From positions 400,671 to 464,670 of the forward strand of contig NZ_LLZN01000002.1 of the NCBI RefSeq assembly GCF_001509795.1: a stretch of DNA of 64,000 bases, read 5' to 3'. Under the pieces are notes generated by a model, which ran no database searches, was not told the DNA's origin, and saw only the letters and a program-made list of their open reading frames with translations. This DNA is from Streptomyces sp. NRRL WC-3605 (lineage in GTDB: Bacteria; Actinomycetota; Actinomycetes; Streptomycetales; Streptomycetaceae). This document shows, one piece after another, positions 34,158 through 42,368 of this stretch (position 1 is its first letter; every line of letters starts with the position of its first letter). Both the position numbers and the translations under genes were made by a program.

Positions 34158-34175
34158 GGCTGTCCTCCCGATGTG

Positions 34176-34220
34176 ACTACAGGTGTAGTGTCCGTGCCTC
34201 GACCGTACTACAGACGTAGT
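34176..34220. promoter_or_regulatory. twin TetR operators
   Basis: ACTACAGGTGTAGT (34176-34189) and ACTACAGACGTAGT (34207-34220) are two inverted repeats with identical ACTAC/GTAGT ends, with centres 31 bp apart (about three helical turns). They lie between the divergent monooxygenase (34157) and TetR (34242) starts. Confidence 0.75.
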
Positions 34221-34241
34221 GCGCCCGGTAGGTTGACCTCC

Positions 34242-34832
34242 ATGTCCGTACGCACCACGTCCGCCGCCCGTGCCGATCTCGTCGCCGACACCGCCCTCGC
34301 GCTGCTGGCCGAGCGGGGCATGCGCGGGCTCACCCATCGCGCGGTCGACGAGGCGGCGGGGCTCCCGCAGGGCTCGACGTCCAACGTGGCGCGCACCCGG
34401 CAGGCCCTGCTGGAACTGGCGGTGCGCAGGCTCGCCGAGCGCGAGGCGCGGGTGCTGGCCCTGGAGGAGATGCCGGACCCGCGCGGCGGACTCGACGCCC
34501 TGGCCGAGGGACTGGCGCTGGCGACCCACCGCTCGCTGACCCGCAACCGCGAGCTGACGCTGGCCCGCTACGAACTGGCCCTGGAGGCCACGCGCCGCCC
34601 CGAGCTGCGGACGTACTTCGACGCGACGGGCCGCCGTTTCCGCGACCAGCTCGGCGCGCTGCTGACGGCGGCGGGCTCGCCGGCCCCCGCCCGGCATGTG
34701 CTGTCCCTCGTCGCACGGGCGGACGGCCTGCTGTTCAGCTGCGTGGCCGGTTCCTTCAGCTCGGAGGTGCCGAGCCTGGAGGAGGTCCGGGCCGGACTGC
34801 GCGAACTGCTCGCCGGGATGTCCGGCTCCTGA
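34242..34832 (+). CDS. TetR-family regulator
   Basis: This 196-residue repressor has the TetR helix-turn-helix: ADTALALLAERGMRGLTHRAVDEAAGLPQGSTSN, with a variant recognition helix. The ligand-binding half carries SLTRNRELTLARYELALEATRRPELR and a C-terminal helix ending GLRELLAGM, like the TetR_C_17-type group. ATG at 34242 lies 21 bases from the second operator palindrome, so it is probably autoregulated and controls the divergent monooxygenase operon. Confidence 0.92.
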   Translation: MSVRTTSAARADLVADTALALLAERGMRGLTHRAVDEAAGLPQGSTSNVARTRQALLELAVRRLAEREARVLALEEMPDPRGGLDALAEGLALATHRSLTRNRELTLARYELALEATRRPELRTYFDATGRRFRDQLGALLTAAGSPAPARHVLSLVARADGLLFSCVAGSFSSEVPSLEEVRAGLRELLAGMSGS

Positions 34833-34898
34833 CCAGGTTCCTCTCCCGTTCCGGGAAAACTCCTGGTCGCCGGAGCCGAGTTGGGCGATCATGCTCCG

Positions 34899-35411
34899 AT
34901 GACGACCGAACGCCGTGAACCCCCCACCACCGCCGACGAGCGCACCATGCTGGAGGGCTGGCTGGAGTACCACCGGCAGACCCTGGCGTGGAAGTGCGAG
35001 GGCCTGACCGAGGAGCAGCTGCGCACCGCGTCCTCCGAGCCGTCCGAACTGACCCTGATGGGGCTGGTCCGGCACATGACGGAGGTGGAGCGCAGCTGGT
35101 TCCGGCGGGTCCTCGCCGCCGAGGACGCGGGCCCGGTCTACTACAGCGAGGCCGACCCCGACGGCGAGTTCCACTTCTCCCCCGCCGACTCCTGGAAGGA
35201 CGCCTACGACGGCTGGCAGGCGGAGATCGCCCGCGCCCGGCAGCACGCGGCGCGCTTCGGCCTGGACGACATCTCGGAGGGCGCCCACGCGCGCACCGGC
35301 GAGCGCTACAACCTGCGCTGGATCTACACGCACATGATCGAGGAGTACGCCCGGCACAACGGGCACGCCGACCTGCTGCGCGAACGGATCGACGGCGCGA
35401 CCGGCGAGTGA
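34899..35411 (+). CDS. DinB / DUF664 family protein
   Basis: This 170-residue four-helix DinB-like protein is of the mycothiol-dependent transferase superfamily. The metal-type histidines are in LVRHMTEVERSWFRRVL and in IYTHMIEEYARHNGHADLLRERIDG, the typical HxxxEYxRHxGHxDLLRE end. The central EADPDGEFHFSP loop is common to the DUF664 set. Mycothiol is the major thiol of actinobacteria, so a thiol-S-transferase role is plausible but unproven. ATG at 34899 has no ribosome site, and GATCAT at 34887-34892 could be the -10 of a leaderless mRNA. Confidence 0.85.
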   Translation: MTTERREPPTTADERTMLEGWLEYHRQTLAWKCEGLTEEQLRTASSEPSELTLMGLVRHMTEVERSWFRRVLAAEDAGPVYYSEADPDGEFHFSPADSWKDAYDGWQAEIARARQHAARFGLDDISEGAHARTGERYNLRWIYTHMIEEYARHNGHADLLRERIDGATGE

Positions 35412-35523
35412 CGTCAGCCTGACGGGGCCGGGGCCGCCCGTACGGGGCCGGAGATCACCCGTGCGGAGCAACCTATGCCTGTCCGCGCTCTACCCGGCCC
35501 CGGCACCCACCAGAGTGGAGCGG

Positions 35524-36012
35524 GTGCATCGATCGACGACCACCGCGACTCTTCTGGTCACCGCGGCCGTCTCGGCCCTCACGGGCTGTACGACGGTCCA
35601 GGCCCCGGCGGCCCCCGCACCCCGGGCGACACCCGCGCGGCCCGCCCCGCTCCACCCGACCGGACACAGCCGGCCGGAGGTCGTGCAGGCGCCGGCCTCC
35701 GAGGCGCTGGCGCTCATCGGCCCGTCCCGCCGCCCCGGTCCGGCGCGGTCCGCCGCACCCTCGGCACCGTCGCACACCTCCCGGCCGGCCCCTGCGGCCC
35801 CTCGCCCGCAGCCGGAGCGGCGGGCCCCGCACCGCCCCGCCCCCGGCGCGGCCGCCCCGCGCGAACCCAGGGTCACCGTGCCGGACGTGGCACGGCACCT
35901 CCCCGGCGAGGCCGGGGCGAACGCCGACGTCTGCGCGCTCGGCCGGAAGTACGGCGGCTGGCGGCAGGACAGCCAGGAGGCGCGGATCTGCGACCAGGCG
36001 TACGGCCGGTGA
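35524..36012 (+). CDS. Pro/Ala-rich putative lipoprotein
   Basis: This 162-residue exported protein has an N-terminal segment HRSTTTATLLVTAAVSALTGC with a lipobox (L-T-G-C), so Cys is probably lipidated. A long disordered linker very rich in Pro, Ala and Arg is followed by a short conserved-looking C-terminus with two Cys (VCALGRKYGGW ... ARICDQAYGR). The GTG at 35524 is chosen because it places the signal peptide correctly and GGAG is just upstream. The function is unknown. It probably sits on the outer face of the membrane. Confidence 0.66.
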   Translation: MHRSTTTATLLVTAAVSALTGCTTVQAPAAPAPRATPARPAPLHPTGHSRPEVVQAPASEALALIGPSRRPGPARSAAPSAPSHTSRPAPAAPRPQPERRAPHRPAPGAAAPREPRVTVPDVARHLPGEAGANADVCALGRKYGGWRQDSQEARICDQAYGR

Positions 36013-36138
36013 ACCGGACCCGGTTACGACCCGCGGTGGCTGCCCGGACGGACCCGGTACGGGGCCGCCTGACCGGGATCGCCGGTACGGGCGGCTAGCG
36101 TCGGCAGGGACCCAGCCGACGAGGGCCCGGAGGACGCG

Positions 36139-36621
36139 GTGACGGAGCGACAGGAGCGCACGGCATCCGATGCCGTGCTGACACGGATCGGGCAGGTCGT
36201 CCTGCTGCACCACGCCGGTGACCGCGAGGAGGCCCGGCGCCGCCTGCTCGACCTGTGGACCGAGCTCGGCGCCGACGGCGACCCGCTGCAGCGCTGCACC
36301 CTGGCCCACTACCTGGCCGACACCCACGACGATCCCGCCGACGAACTGGCCTGGGACCTGCGGGCGTTGACCGAGGCGGAGAGCGCCGGCGGCGCGGGGA
36401 CCGCCGGGACCTCCCGGAGCGCCCCCGCGCTGAAGGCGCTGTACCCCTCGCTGCATCTGAACCTGGCGGCCGACTACGTCAAGCTCGACCGCGCCGAGGC
36501 GGCACGCGCCCATCTGCGCAGGGCGCGGGGCGCGGCGGGAGCGCTGGGCGACGACAGCTACGGGGACGGGGTGCGGGCGGAGATCCGCCGGCTGGAGCGG
36601 CGCCTGGGCGAGGCACCCTGA
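36139..36621 (+). CDS. TPR-like hypothetical protein
   Basis: This 160-residue cytosolic protein is made of helices that read like degenerate tetratricopeptide repeats: IGQVVLLHHAGDREEARRRLLDL, HYLADTHDDPADELAWDLRAL and LHLNLAADYVKLDRAEAARAHL. GTG at 36139 follows GGAGGA. I do not recognise a specific family. Similar single proteins are common in streptomycetes and may mediate protein contacts. Confidence 0.68.
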   Translation: MTERQERTASDAVLTRIGQVVLLHHAGDREEARRRLLDLWTELGADGDPLQRCTLAHYLADTHDDPADELAWDLRALTEAESAGGAGTAGTSRSAPALKALYPSLHLNLAADYVKLDRAEAARAHLRRARGAAGALGDDSYGDGVRAEIRRLERRLGEAP

Positions 36622-36672
36622 GGGCTGTCCCGTAGGTCGTGTCCTGCCCTGGCCGACGGATCCCGCCGCGGA

Positions 36673-37356
36673 TCAGCCGAGGTTCGGGATACGCCAGTCG
36701 ATCGCCTCGTGGCCCTGCCGGGCCACGGCCTCGTCGATCTGGGTGAAGGGGCGGGAGCCGAAGAACTTCCGCGCCGACAGCGGCGAGGGGTGGGCGCCCT
36801 TGACGACGACATGCCGCGTCTCGTCGATGAGGGGGAGCTTCTTCTGCGCGTAGTTCCCCCACAGGACGAACACCGCAGGGTCGGGGCGGCTGGCCACGGC
36901 CCGGATCACGGCGTCGGTGAACTTCTCCCAGCCCTTGCCCTTGTGCGAGTTGGCCTCGCCCGCGCGGACCGTCAGCACGGCGTTGAGCAGCAGGACGCCC
37001 TGCTGGGCCCAGGGCATCAGATAGCCGTTGTCGGGGATGGGGAGGCCGAGCTCCTCCTGCATCTCCTTGTAGATGTTGCGCAGCGACGGCGGTGTCTTCA
37101 CTCCGGGGCGGACCGAGAAGCACAGCCCGTGGCCCTGGCCCTCGCCGTGGTACGGGTCCTGGCCGAGGACGAGCACCTTGACCTTGTCGTACGGCGTCGC
37201 GGCGAGGGCGGCGAAGACCTCCTCGCGCGGCGGGTAGACGGGACCCTTCGCCCGCTCCTCCTCGACGAACTCCGTCAGCTCCTTGAAGTAGGGCTGCTGC
37301 AGTTCGTCACCCAGAACCCCGCGCCAGGACTCGGGCAGCATGGCGATGTCGGTCAC
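36673..37356 (-). CDS. ung: uracil-DNA glycosylase, family 1
   Basis: This 227-residue base-excision repair enzyme removes uracil from DNA. All family-1 motifs are present: GQDPYHGEGQGHGLCFS with catalytic D67, the central LLLNAVLTV with the uracil-recognition Asn, and HPSPLSARKFFG at 189-200 with the catalytic His and the minor-groove loop. GTG at 37356 follows AAGGAAG. It is not coupled to the solute-binding protein gene upstream (142 bases between). Confidence 0.95.
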   Translation of the reverse strand: MTDIAMLPESWRGVLGDELQQPYFKELTEFVEEERAKGPVYPPREEVFAALAATPYDKVKVLVLGQDPYHGEGQGHGLCFSVRPGVKTPPSLRNIYKEMQEELGLPIPDNGYLMPWAQQGVLLLNAVLTVRAGEANSHKGKGWEKFTDAVIRAVASRPDPAVFVLWGNYAQKKLPLIDETRHVVVKGAHPSPLSARKFFGSRPFTQIDEAVARQGHEAIDWRIPNLG

Positions 37357-37498
37357 GTCGACTTCCTTACGGTGTGCGGTGGACGGTGTGCGGTCCACGC
37401 GGCCGGTGGCCGCTGTCAATTCTCCGAACCTACAGGCGCCCACTGACAATCGTCTCGCGGACCGCATGTCCCTGCCGGTGCACCGGTGACGGGCGTGA

Positions 37499-39085
37499 CT
37501 ACCAGCTCGTCTTGCGGTACAGCTCGCCCACCATCATGATCGTCGACGGGTCCAGGGCCCGCTCCGAACCGGAGATCTCGGTGCTGGAGGCCACGTACTG
37601 GCGGCCCTGCCACAGCGGCAGCAGCCGCGCGTCGTCGACGAGGATGCGCTGGGCCTCCTCGAAGTCCTTGACGACGTTGGCCCGGTCGCTCTGGGCGCGG
37701 GAGCTGGGCAGCAGCGTCTCGGTGATCTTCGGCGTCACATAGGGCGTGCCCAGGGCGTTCTGGTCGCCGACGAAGGGCGCGATGAAGTTGTCGGCGTCCG
37801 GGAAGTCGGGGAACCAGCCGCGCCCGAACACCGGGTACTCGCCCTTCTGGTAACCGGAGACGTACGTCTTCCACGGGCGGCTCTTGAGGGTGATCCGGAA
37901 CAGCCCGGACTTCTCCAGCTGGCGCTTCAGCTCCGTGAACTCTGCCTTGGTGGCGGAGCCGTAGCGGTCGCTGGTGTACCAGAGGGTGAGCGCCACGGGG
38001 GTCGTGATGCCCTCCTCGGTGAGGATCTTGCGGGCCTTGGCCGTGCTCGGGTCGCCGAAGTCGTCGAAGAAGCCGGTCGTGTGGCCGGTCAGGCCCTTGG
38101 GGACCATCGAGTACAGCGGCTCGACGGTGTCCTTGTAGACCTTGTGGGCGATCGCCGGGCGGTCGACGATCTGGGCGATGGCCTTGCGGACGGCGCTCTT
38201 GCCGGCCGTGGGGTCCTTCGGGTTGAAGACCAGGTAGTTGATCTCGGTGCCGAAGCCCTCGGTGATCTGGAGCTCGTCCTTGTCGTCGGCCTGGAGGTCG
38301 ACGATGTCGTCGGCGGCGAGACCGCGGAAGGCGACGTCGAGCTTCTTGTCGCGCAGCGCGCCGACCATGGTGGGCGAGTCCTGGAAGTAGCGGATGGTGA
38401 CCGCGTCGTTCTTGCGCTCCGCGTACCCGTTGTAGCTGTCGTTCTTGACGAGTTCGGCCTGCTTGCCCTCGTCGTACGACTGGAGGTCGTACGGGCCGGA
38501 CCCGACGATGGAGCGCTCCTCGCGCAGCTTGCCGGCCGGGTACTCCTCGGGGTCCACGATCGACATGGCGGGTGTGGCGAGCACGAACGGGAAGGTCGCG
38601 TCGGCCTTGTTGAGGTGGAAGACGACCTCGCGGTCGTTGAGCACCTGGACGCGGTCGAGGCTGCCGAGCAGACCGGCCGGGCCGCCGTTGACGTTGATCT
38701 TCCGGATGCGGTCGATCGAGTACTTCACCGCCTGGGCGTCGAGCTTGTGCCCGTCGGAGAACTTCAGGCCCTCGCGCAGTTCGCACTGGAACTTCTTGTT
38801 GGAGCCGTCCGTGAACCGGCACTCCTCCGCGGCGTCCGGTTCGGGCGCGCTCGCCCCGGACGGGTAACTGAGCAGCGTCTGGTAGATGTTGCGGAACAAC
38901 TCCCAGGAACTGTCCCACGCCGCAGCGGGATCGAGGGTGCTGGGGGCAGCCGTCGTCCCCACGATGATCGGTCCCTGCTCCTCCGAGGAGTCGGACGAGA
39001 GGACGCCGCATCCAGCCACCAGGGACGTTATGGACGCGATGGCCGCCACCTGCCGCAGGCGTCGGATCCGCTTGAACACGCGCAC
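37499..39085 (-). CDS. ABC transporter solute-binding lipoprotein, family 5
   Basis: This 528-residue extracytoplasmic binding protein resembles dipeptide/oligopeptide (DppA/OppA-like) binding proteins. The signal peptide ends in a lipobox, LVAGC, near residue 26. The SBP_bac_5 signature region includes FRNIYQTLLSYPSG, LREGLKFSDGHKLDAQAVKYSIDR and GSGPYDLQSYDEGKQAELVKND, and the C-terminus has GRGWFPDFPDADNFIAPF. The GTG at 39085 follows GAGGAGC, and a GTG two codons later is also possible. No permease or ATPase gene is near, so it is an orphan that may serve a distant transporter. Confidence 0.9.
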   Translation of the reverse strand: MRVFKRIRRLRQVAAIASITSLVAGCGVLSSDSSEEQGPIIVGTTAAPSTLDPAAAWDSSWELFRNIYQTLLSYPSGASAPEPDAAEECRFTDGSNKKFQCELREGLKFSDGHKLDAQAVKYSIDRIRKINVNGGPAGLLGSLDRVQVLNDREVVFHLNKADATFPFVLATPAMSIVDPEEYPAGKLREERSIVGSGPYDLQSYDEGKQAELVKNDSYNGYAERKNDAVTIRYFQDSPTMVGALRDKKLDVAFRGLAADDIVDLQADDKDELQITEGFGTEINYLVFNPKDPTAGKSAVRKAIAQIVDRPAIAHKVYKDTVEPLYSMVPKGLTGHTTGFFDDFGDPSTAKARKILTEEGITTPVALTLWYTSDRYGSATKAEFTELKRQLEKSGLFRITLKSRPWKTYVSGYQKGEYPVFGRGWFPDFPDADNFIAPFVGDQNALGTPYVTPKITETLLPSSRAQSDRANVVKDFEEAQRILVDDARLLPLWQGRQYVASSTEISGSERALDPSTIMMVGELYRKTSW

Positions 39086-39218
39086 GCTCCTCGATCTGCC
39101 ATACCAAGGGTCGGCAAAACATACCGCAGGCTCACGGCCTGTGAACCTCTCGTCTTGGGAGCACTTTTGCGCGGAGGGTTTGACTACGTTGTCAGAGAGT
39201 CACCGATCGTGTGATACG

Positions 39219-39259
39219 CCGACAAGGGCGCCCCTGTCGTACAGCGGCGCCCTTGTCGG
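39219..39259 (-). terminator. terminator downstream of the two SDR genes
   Basis: A 14 bp perfect stem (CCGACAAGGGCGCC at 39219-39232, complement at 39246-39259) with a 13-base loop that itself can pair (CTGT/ACAG). It begins 33 bases past the SDR stop at 39292. Confidence 0.75.
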
Positions 39260-39291
39260 ACCGGCGGATGACCGTGCCGGAGCGGTGCGGA

Positions 39292-40053
39292 TCAGCCGAC
39301 GCCGGCGTTGAGGAAGATGCCGCCGTCGACGACGAGCGTCTGTCCGGTGACCCAGTCGGACTGGTCGGAGGTGAGGAACGCGGCGGCGCCGCCGATGTCC
39401 GACGGCACGCCGAGGCGGGCCAGCGGGTAGGCCGCGGCGGCCTCCTCCTCCCGGCCCTCGTACAGGGCCTGGGCGAACTTCGTCTTCACCACGGCCGGCG
39501 CGATGGCGTTGACCCGCACCTTGGGCGCGAACTCGTGCGCGAGCTGCTGGGTGAGGTTGATCAGCGCGGCCTTGCTGACGCCGTAGGCCGCGATGAACGG
39601 CGAGGGCGCGATGCCGGCGACGGAGGCGATGTTGACGATCGCGCCGCCGTTGTCCTTCTGCCAGGCGTGCCAGGTCTTCTGGGCGAAGCCGAGGGCCGAG
39701 ATCACGTTGGTCTCGAACACCTTGCGCGCGACACCGAGGTCGAGGTCGGCGATCGGCCCGAACACCGGGTTCGTGCCGGCGTTGTTGACCAGGAAGTCGA
39801 CCCGGCCGAAGGCCTCCATGGCGCGCTCGACGGCGACGGTCTGGTGGGCCTCGTCGTGGGCCTTGCCGGCCACGTACACGGCGCGCTCGGCGCCGAGCTG
39901 CTCGACGGCCTCCTTGAGGGCGTCCTCGTTGCGGCCGGTGATGACGACGCGGTCGCCGCGGGCGACGAGCGCCTCGGCGACGCCGTAGCCGATGCCGCGG
40001 CTGGCGCCCGTGATGAGGGCGACCTTGCCGGAGAGTGCGGGCAGTTCAGTCAT
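39292..40053 (-). CDS. FabG-type SDR family oxidoreductase
   Basis: This 253-residue SDR has GKVALITGASRGIGYGVAEAL, NNAGTNP, the catalytic Ser in NIASVAG, YGVSK for Tyr/Lys, and VNAIAPAVVKTKFAQAL. The loop reads ARLGVPSDIGGAAAFLTSDQSDWVTGQTLVVDGG, close to FabG. ATG at 40053 follows GGGGAGA. It lies 19 bases after another FabG-type gene on the same strand, so both are probably one operon. The pair may act on 3-ketoacyl or similar substrates in fatty-acid or secondary metabolism. Confidence 0.9.
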   Translation of the reverse strand: MTELPALSGKVALITGASRGIGYGVAEALVARGDRVVITGRNEDALKEAVEQLGAERAVYVAGKAHDEAHQTVAVERAMEAFGRVDFLVNNAGTNPVFGPIADLDLGVARKVFETNVISALGFAQKTWHAWQKDNGGAIVNIASVAGIAPSPFIAAYGVSKAALINLTQQLAHEFAPKVRVNAIAPAVVKTKFAQALYEGREEEAAAAYPLARLGVPSDIGGAAAFLTSDQSDWVTGQTLVVDGGIFLNAGVG

Positions 40054-40072
40054 GTCGGTGTCTCCCCGATCC

Positions 40073-40834
40073 CTAGTCGAGCGGTCCGCCGGCCACGTAC
40101 AGCACCTGGCCGGAGACGAAGCCGGCGGCCTCGCCGGTGAAGAAGGCGATGGCGTTGGCGATGTCCTCGGGCTCACCGACGCGGGCCACCGGGATCTGGG
40201 TGGCGGCGGCGGCCTTGAAGTCCTCGAAGCCCATGCCGACCCGGTCGGCGGTGGCCTTGGTCATCTCGGTGGCGATGAAGCCGGGGGCGACCGCGTTGGC
40301 GGTGACGCCGAACTTGCCGAGCTCCTTGGCGAGGGTCTTGGTGAAGCCCTGCAGACCGGCCTTGGCGGCGGAGTAGTTGACCTGGCCGCGGTTGCCGAGC
40401 GCGGAGGACGACGAGAGGTTGACGATCCGGCCGAAGCCCGCGTCCACCATGTGCTTCTGGCAGGCCTTGGACATCAGGAAGGCGCCGCGCAGGTGCACGT
40501 TCATGACGGTGTCCCAGTCCGAGACGCTCATCTTGAACAGCAGGTTGTCACGGAGCACACCGGCGTTGTTGACGAGGATCGTCGGGGCGCCCAGCTGCTC
40601 GGCGACGCGGGCGACCGCCGCCTCGACCTGCGCCTCGTCCGACACGTCGCAGCCGACCGCGAGGGCCTTGCCGCCGGCCGCGGTGATCTTCTCCACGGTG
40701 TCCTTGCAGGCGGCCTCGTCGAGGTCGATGACGGCGACCGCGCGGCCCTCGGCGGCCAGCCGTACGGCGGTGGCGGCGCCGATGCCGCGCGCTGCGCCGG
40801 TGACGACGGCGACCCGCTGCTCAGTGGTGGACAT
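40073..40834 (-). CDS. fabG: 3-oxoacyl-[ACP]-reductase-like SDR
   Basis: This 253-residue protein is very FabG-like: VAVVTGAARGIGAATAVRLAAEG, DVSDEAQVEAAV, NNAGVLRDNLLFKM, NLSSSSALGNRGQVNYSAAKAGLQGF with the Ser-Tyr-Lys triad, and VAPGFIATEMT. It would reduce 3-ketoacyl-ACP or -CoA with NADPH. It is the first gene of a two-SDR operon. The neighbourhood has no fabD/H/F cluster, so this is an accessory FabG. The upstream region (40835-40947) contains GACCGCTTAGTACC, a possible half-symmetric regulator site. Confidence 0.9.
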   Translation of the reverse strand: MSTTEQRVAVVTGAARGIGAATAVRLAAEGRAVAVIDLDEAACKDTVEKITAAGGKALAVGCDVSDEAQVEAAVARVAEQLGAPTILVNNAGVLRDNLLFKMSVSDWDTVMNVHLRGAFLMSKACQKHMVDAGFGRIVNLSSSSALGNRGQVNYSAAKAGLQGFTKTLAKELGKFGVTANAVAPGFIATEMTKATADRVGMGFEDFKAAAATQIPVARVGEPEDIANAIAFFTGEAAGFVSGQVLYVAGGPLD

Positions 40835-40947
40835 CAGTGACTCTCCTCAGGTGAGCGACCGCTTAGTACCTTCGATGCACGTGACGCTAGAAGTCCTGGC
40901 ACGCGGTGTCAACGGCCACCGCGCGCATGTGATCCATTACCCGTCCG

Positions 40948-41397
40948 TCACCGCACCAGCCGGTCGAGCAGCCGTTCGGTCTCGGCCGCCGGGTCGAGGG
41001 TGAGGCCGGTGTGCACGGGCCCCGGCTGCACGACGGTCGAGCGGGGCGCGATCAGCCAGCGGAAACGCCGTCCCGCGTCGTCACCGGCGGCCTGTCCCGC
41101 CTCCTCGCCGGCGCCGCAGACCCGCTCGACCGCGTCGAGGGCGGCCCGCACGCCCGCCACGTCGGCGTCCGGGTCCAGGGCGAGCAGCCGCCGCTCGTCG
41201 AGGTGGGTGCGGGCCCCCAGATAGCCGCGGGCCCGGCAGTACACGAGGACACCGGCGTTGACGCACTCGCCGCGCTCGACCCGGGGGACGACCCGCACCA
41301 GGGCGTACTCGAAGACGTCCCGTTCGTTGGCCTCGCCGCCGCGGATGATGTGGCGCTCGACGACGTGGCCCGCCATGTGGATGTGCCGCTCGCTCAC
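40948..41397 (-). CDS. DUF3037 family protein
   Basis: This 149-residue protein of unknown function is recognised by RDVFEYALVRVVPRVERGECVNAGVLVYCRARGYL and HLDERRLLALDPDADV. It starts with a GTG at 41397 that shares four bases (GTGA) with the stop of the HipA-like kinase gene, so the two are translationally coupled. DUF3037 proteins are very often found directly after such kinase genes. This suggests that they work as a pair, as partner, substrate or regulator. No catalytic residues are obvious. Confidence 0.85.
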   Translation of the reverse strand: MSERHIHMAGHVVERHIIRGGEANERDVFEYALVRVVPRVERGECVNAGVLVYCRARGYLGARTHLDERRLLALDPDADVAGVRAALDAVERVCGAGEEAGQAAGDDAGRRFRWLIAPRSTVVQPGPVHTGLTLDPAAETERLLDRLVR

Positions 41398-42158
41398 GCG
41401 ACCTCCTCGATCCCGGTGATGCGCTCGTGGACGGCGGCCGCACGCGCGAGCAGCGGCCGCACGTACGCCCGCCGCAGGTCGTCGGCGGTGTCGAAGCCGG
41501 GCTCGCCGGCCAGCCAGGCGTCCGGGATCTCCGCGGTGACCTCCGTCAGCAGGTCCTCGGTGACGCGGGGCGCGAGGTCGGCCGCGGCGGCGGCGACATC
41601 GGGCGCGAACCGGGCCAGGGCGTGGTCCGAGGCGTCGTAGGGGCGGGCGGCGGACGCCTCGGCGCCGGGCCAGTTGTGGTGCCAGATCATCGTGGCTCCG
41701 TGGTCGATGAGCCACAGTTCGCCCTGCCACATCAGCAGGTTGGGGTTGCGCCAGGAGCGGTCGACGTTGTTCACCAGCGCGTCGAACCACAGGACGTGGC
41801 CCGCCTCCTCGGGGCCCACCTCGAAGGCGAGCGGGTCGAAGCCCAGCGCGCCGGACAGGAAGTCCATGCCGAGGTTGGTGCCCCCGCTGGACCGGAGCAG
41901 ATCCTGCACCTGCTGCTCGGGTTCGCCGAGCCCCAGCACCGGGTCGAGTTCCACCGTGACCAGCCGGGGCACCCGCAGGCCGAGCCGACGGGCGAGTTCG
42001 CCGCAGACGACCTCCGCGACGAGTGTCTTGCGGCCCTGGCCGGCGCCGGTGAACTTCATGACGTAGGTCCCGAAGTCGTCGGCCTCGACGAGTCCCGGCA
42101 GCGAGCCGCCCTCACGCAGGGGCGTGATGTAACGGGTCGCGATGACTTCCTTGAGCAT
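41394..42158 (-). CDS. HipA-like kinase
   Basis: This 254-residue protein keeps the core of the HipA/PI3-4-kinase-like fold in a shortened form: a Lys in TYVMKFTGAG (K35), the catalytic loop NNVDRSWRNPN at 131-140 (Asp and Asn in HipA-like positions), and the metal motif LIDHGATMIW with D152. It lacks the N-terminal HipA subdomain and no HipB-type DNA-binding antitoxin is next to it. It is followed by DUF3037 with a 4-base overlap. It may phosphorylate a protein or a tRNA synthetase, by analogy with HipA, but this is inference. Confidence 0.82.
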   Translation of the reverse strand: MLKEVIATRYITPLREGGSLPGLVEADDFGTYVMKFTGAGQGRKTLVAEVVCGELARRLGLRVPRLVTVELDPVLGLGEPEQQVQDLLRSSGGTNLGMDFLSGALGFDPLAFEVGPEEAGHVLWFDALVNNVDRSWRNPNLLMWQGELWLIDHGATMIWHHNWPGAEASAARPYDASDHALARFAPDVAAAAADLAPRVTEDLLTEVTAEIPDAWLAGEPGFDTADDLRRAYVRPLLARAAAVHERITGIEEVA

Positions 42159-42213
42159 CGCCCCAGGTTACTGGCGTCGGGGCGCGGGCCCGGGGCCCGG
42201 TGCGACGCCGCGC

Positions 42214-42251
42214 CGACAGCGGACCGACAGTGGTCGACAGCGGACCGACAG
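42214..42251. repeat. 17 bp direct repeat with 21 bp period upstream of Rieske gene
   Basis: CGACAGCGGACCGACAG occurs at 42214-42230 and 42235-42251, 21 bp apart (two helical turns), between the HipA-like gene and the Rieske gene. It may be a pair of regulator sites or a minor minisatellite. Confidence 0.7.
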
Positions 42252-42368
42252 CTCCTCTTTACCCGCGCCCGAGGTCCGGCACGACAGGATTTCCGCAGCG
42301 TCTGAACAGGGGGTCCCCAGGGACCGTACCTCTCGGCAGATCACGAGTGACCGGAAGGAAACGTCAGC

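Noticed and set aside
36621..36645. GGGCTGTCCCGTAGGTCGTG, which resembles insertion-sequence terminal repeats of streptomycetes
   Set aside because: Only one end is present and there is no transposase gene, matching inverted end or target duplication.
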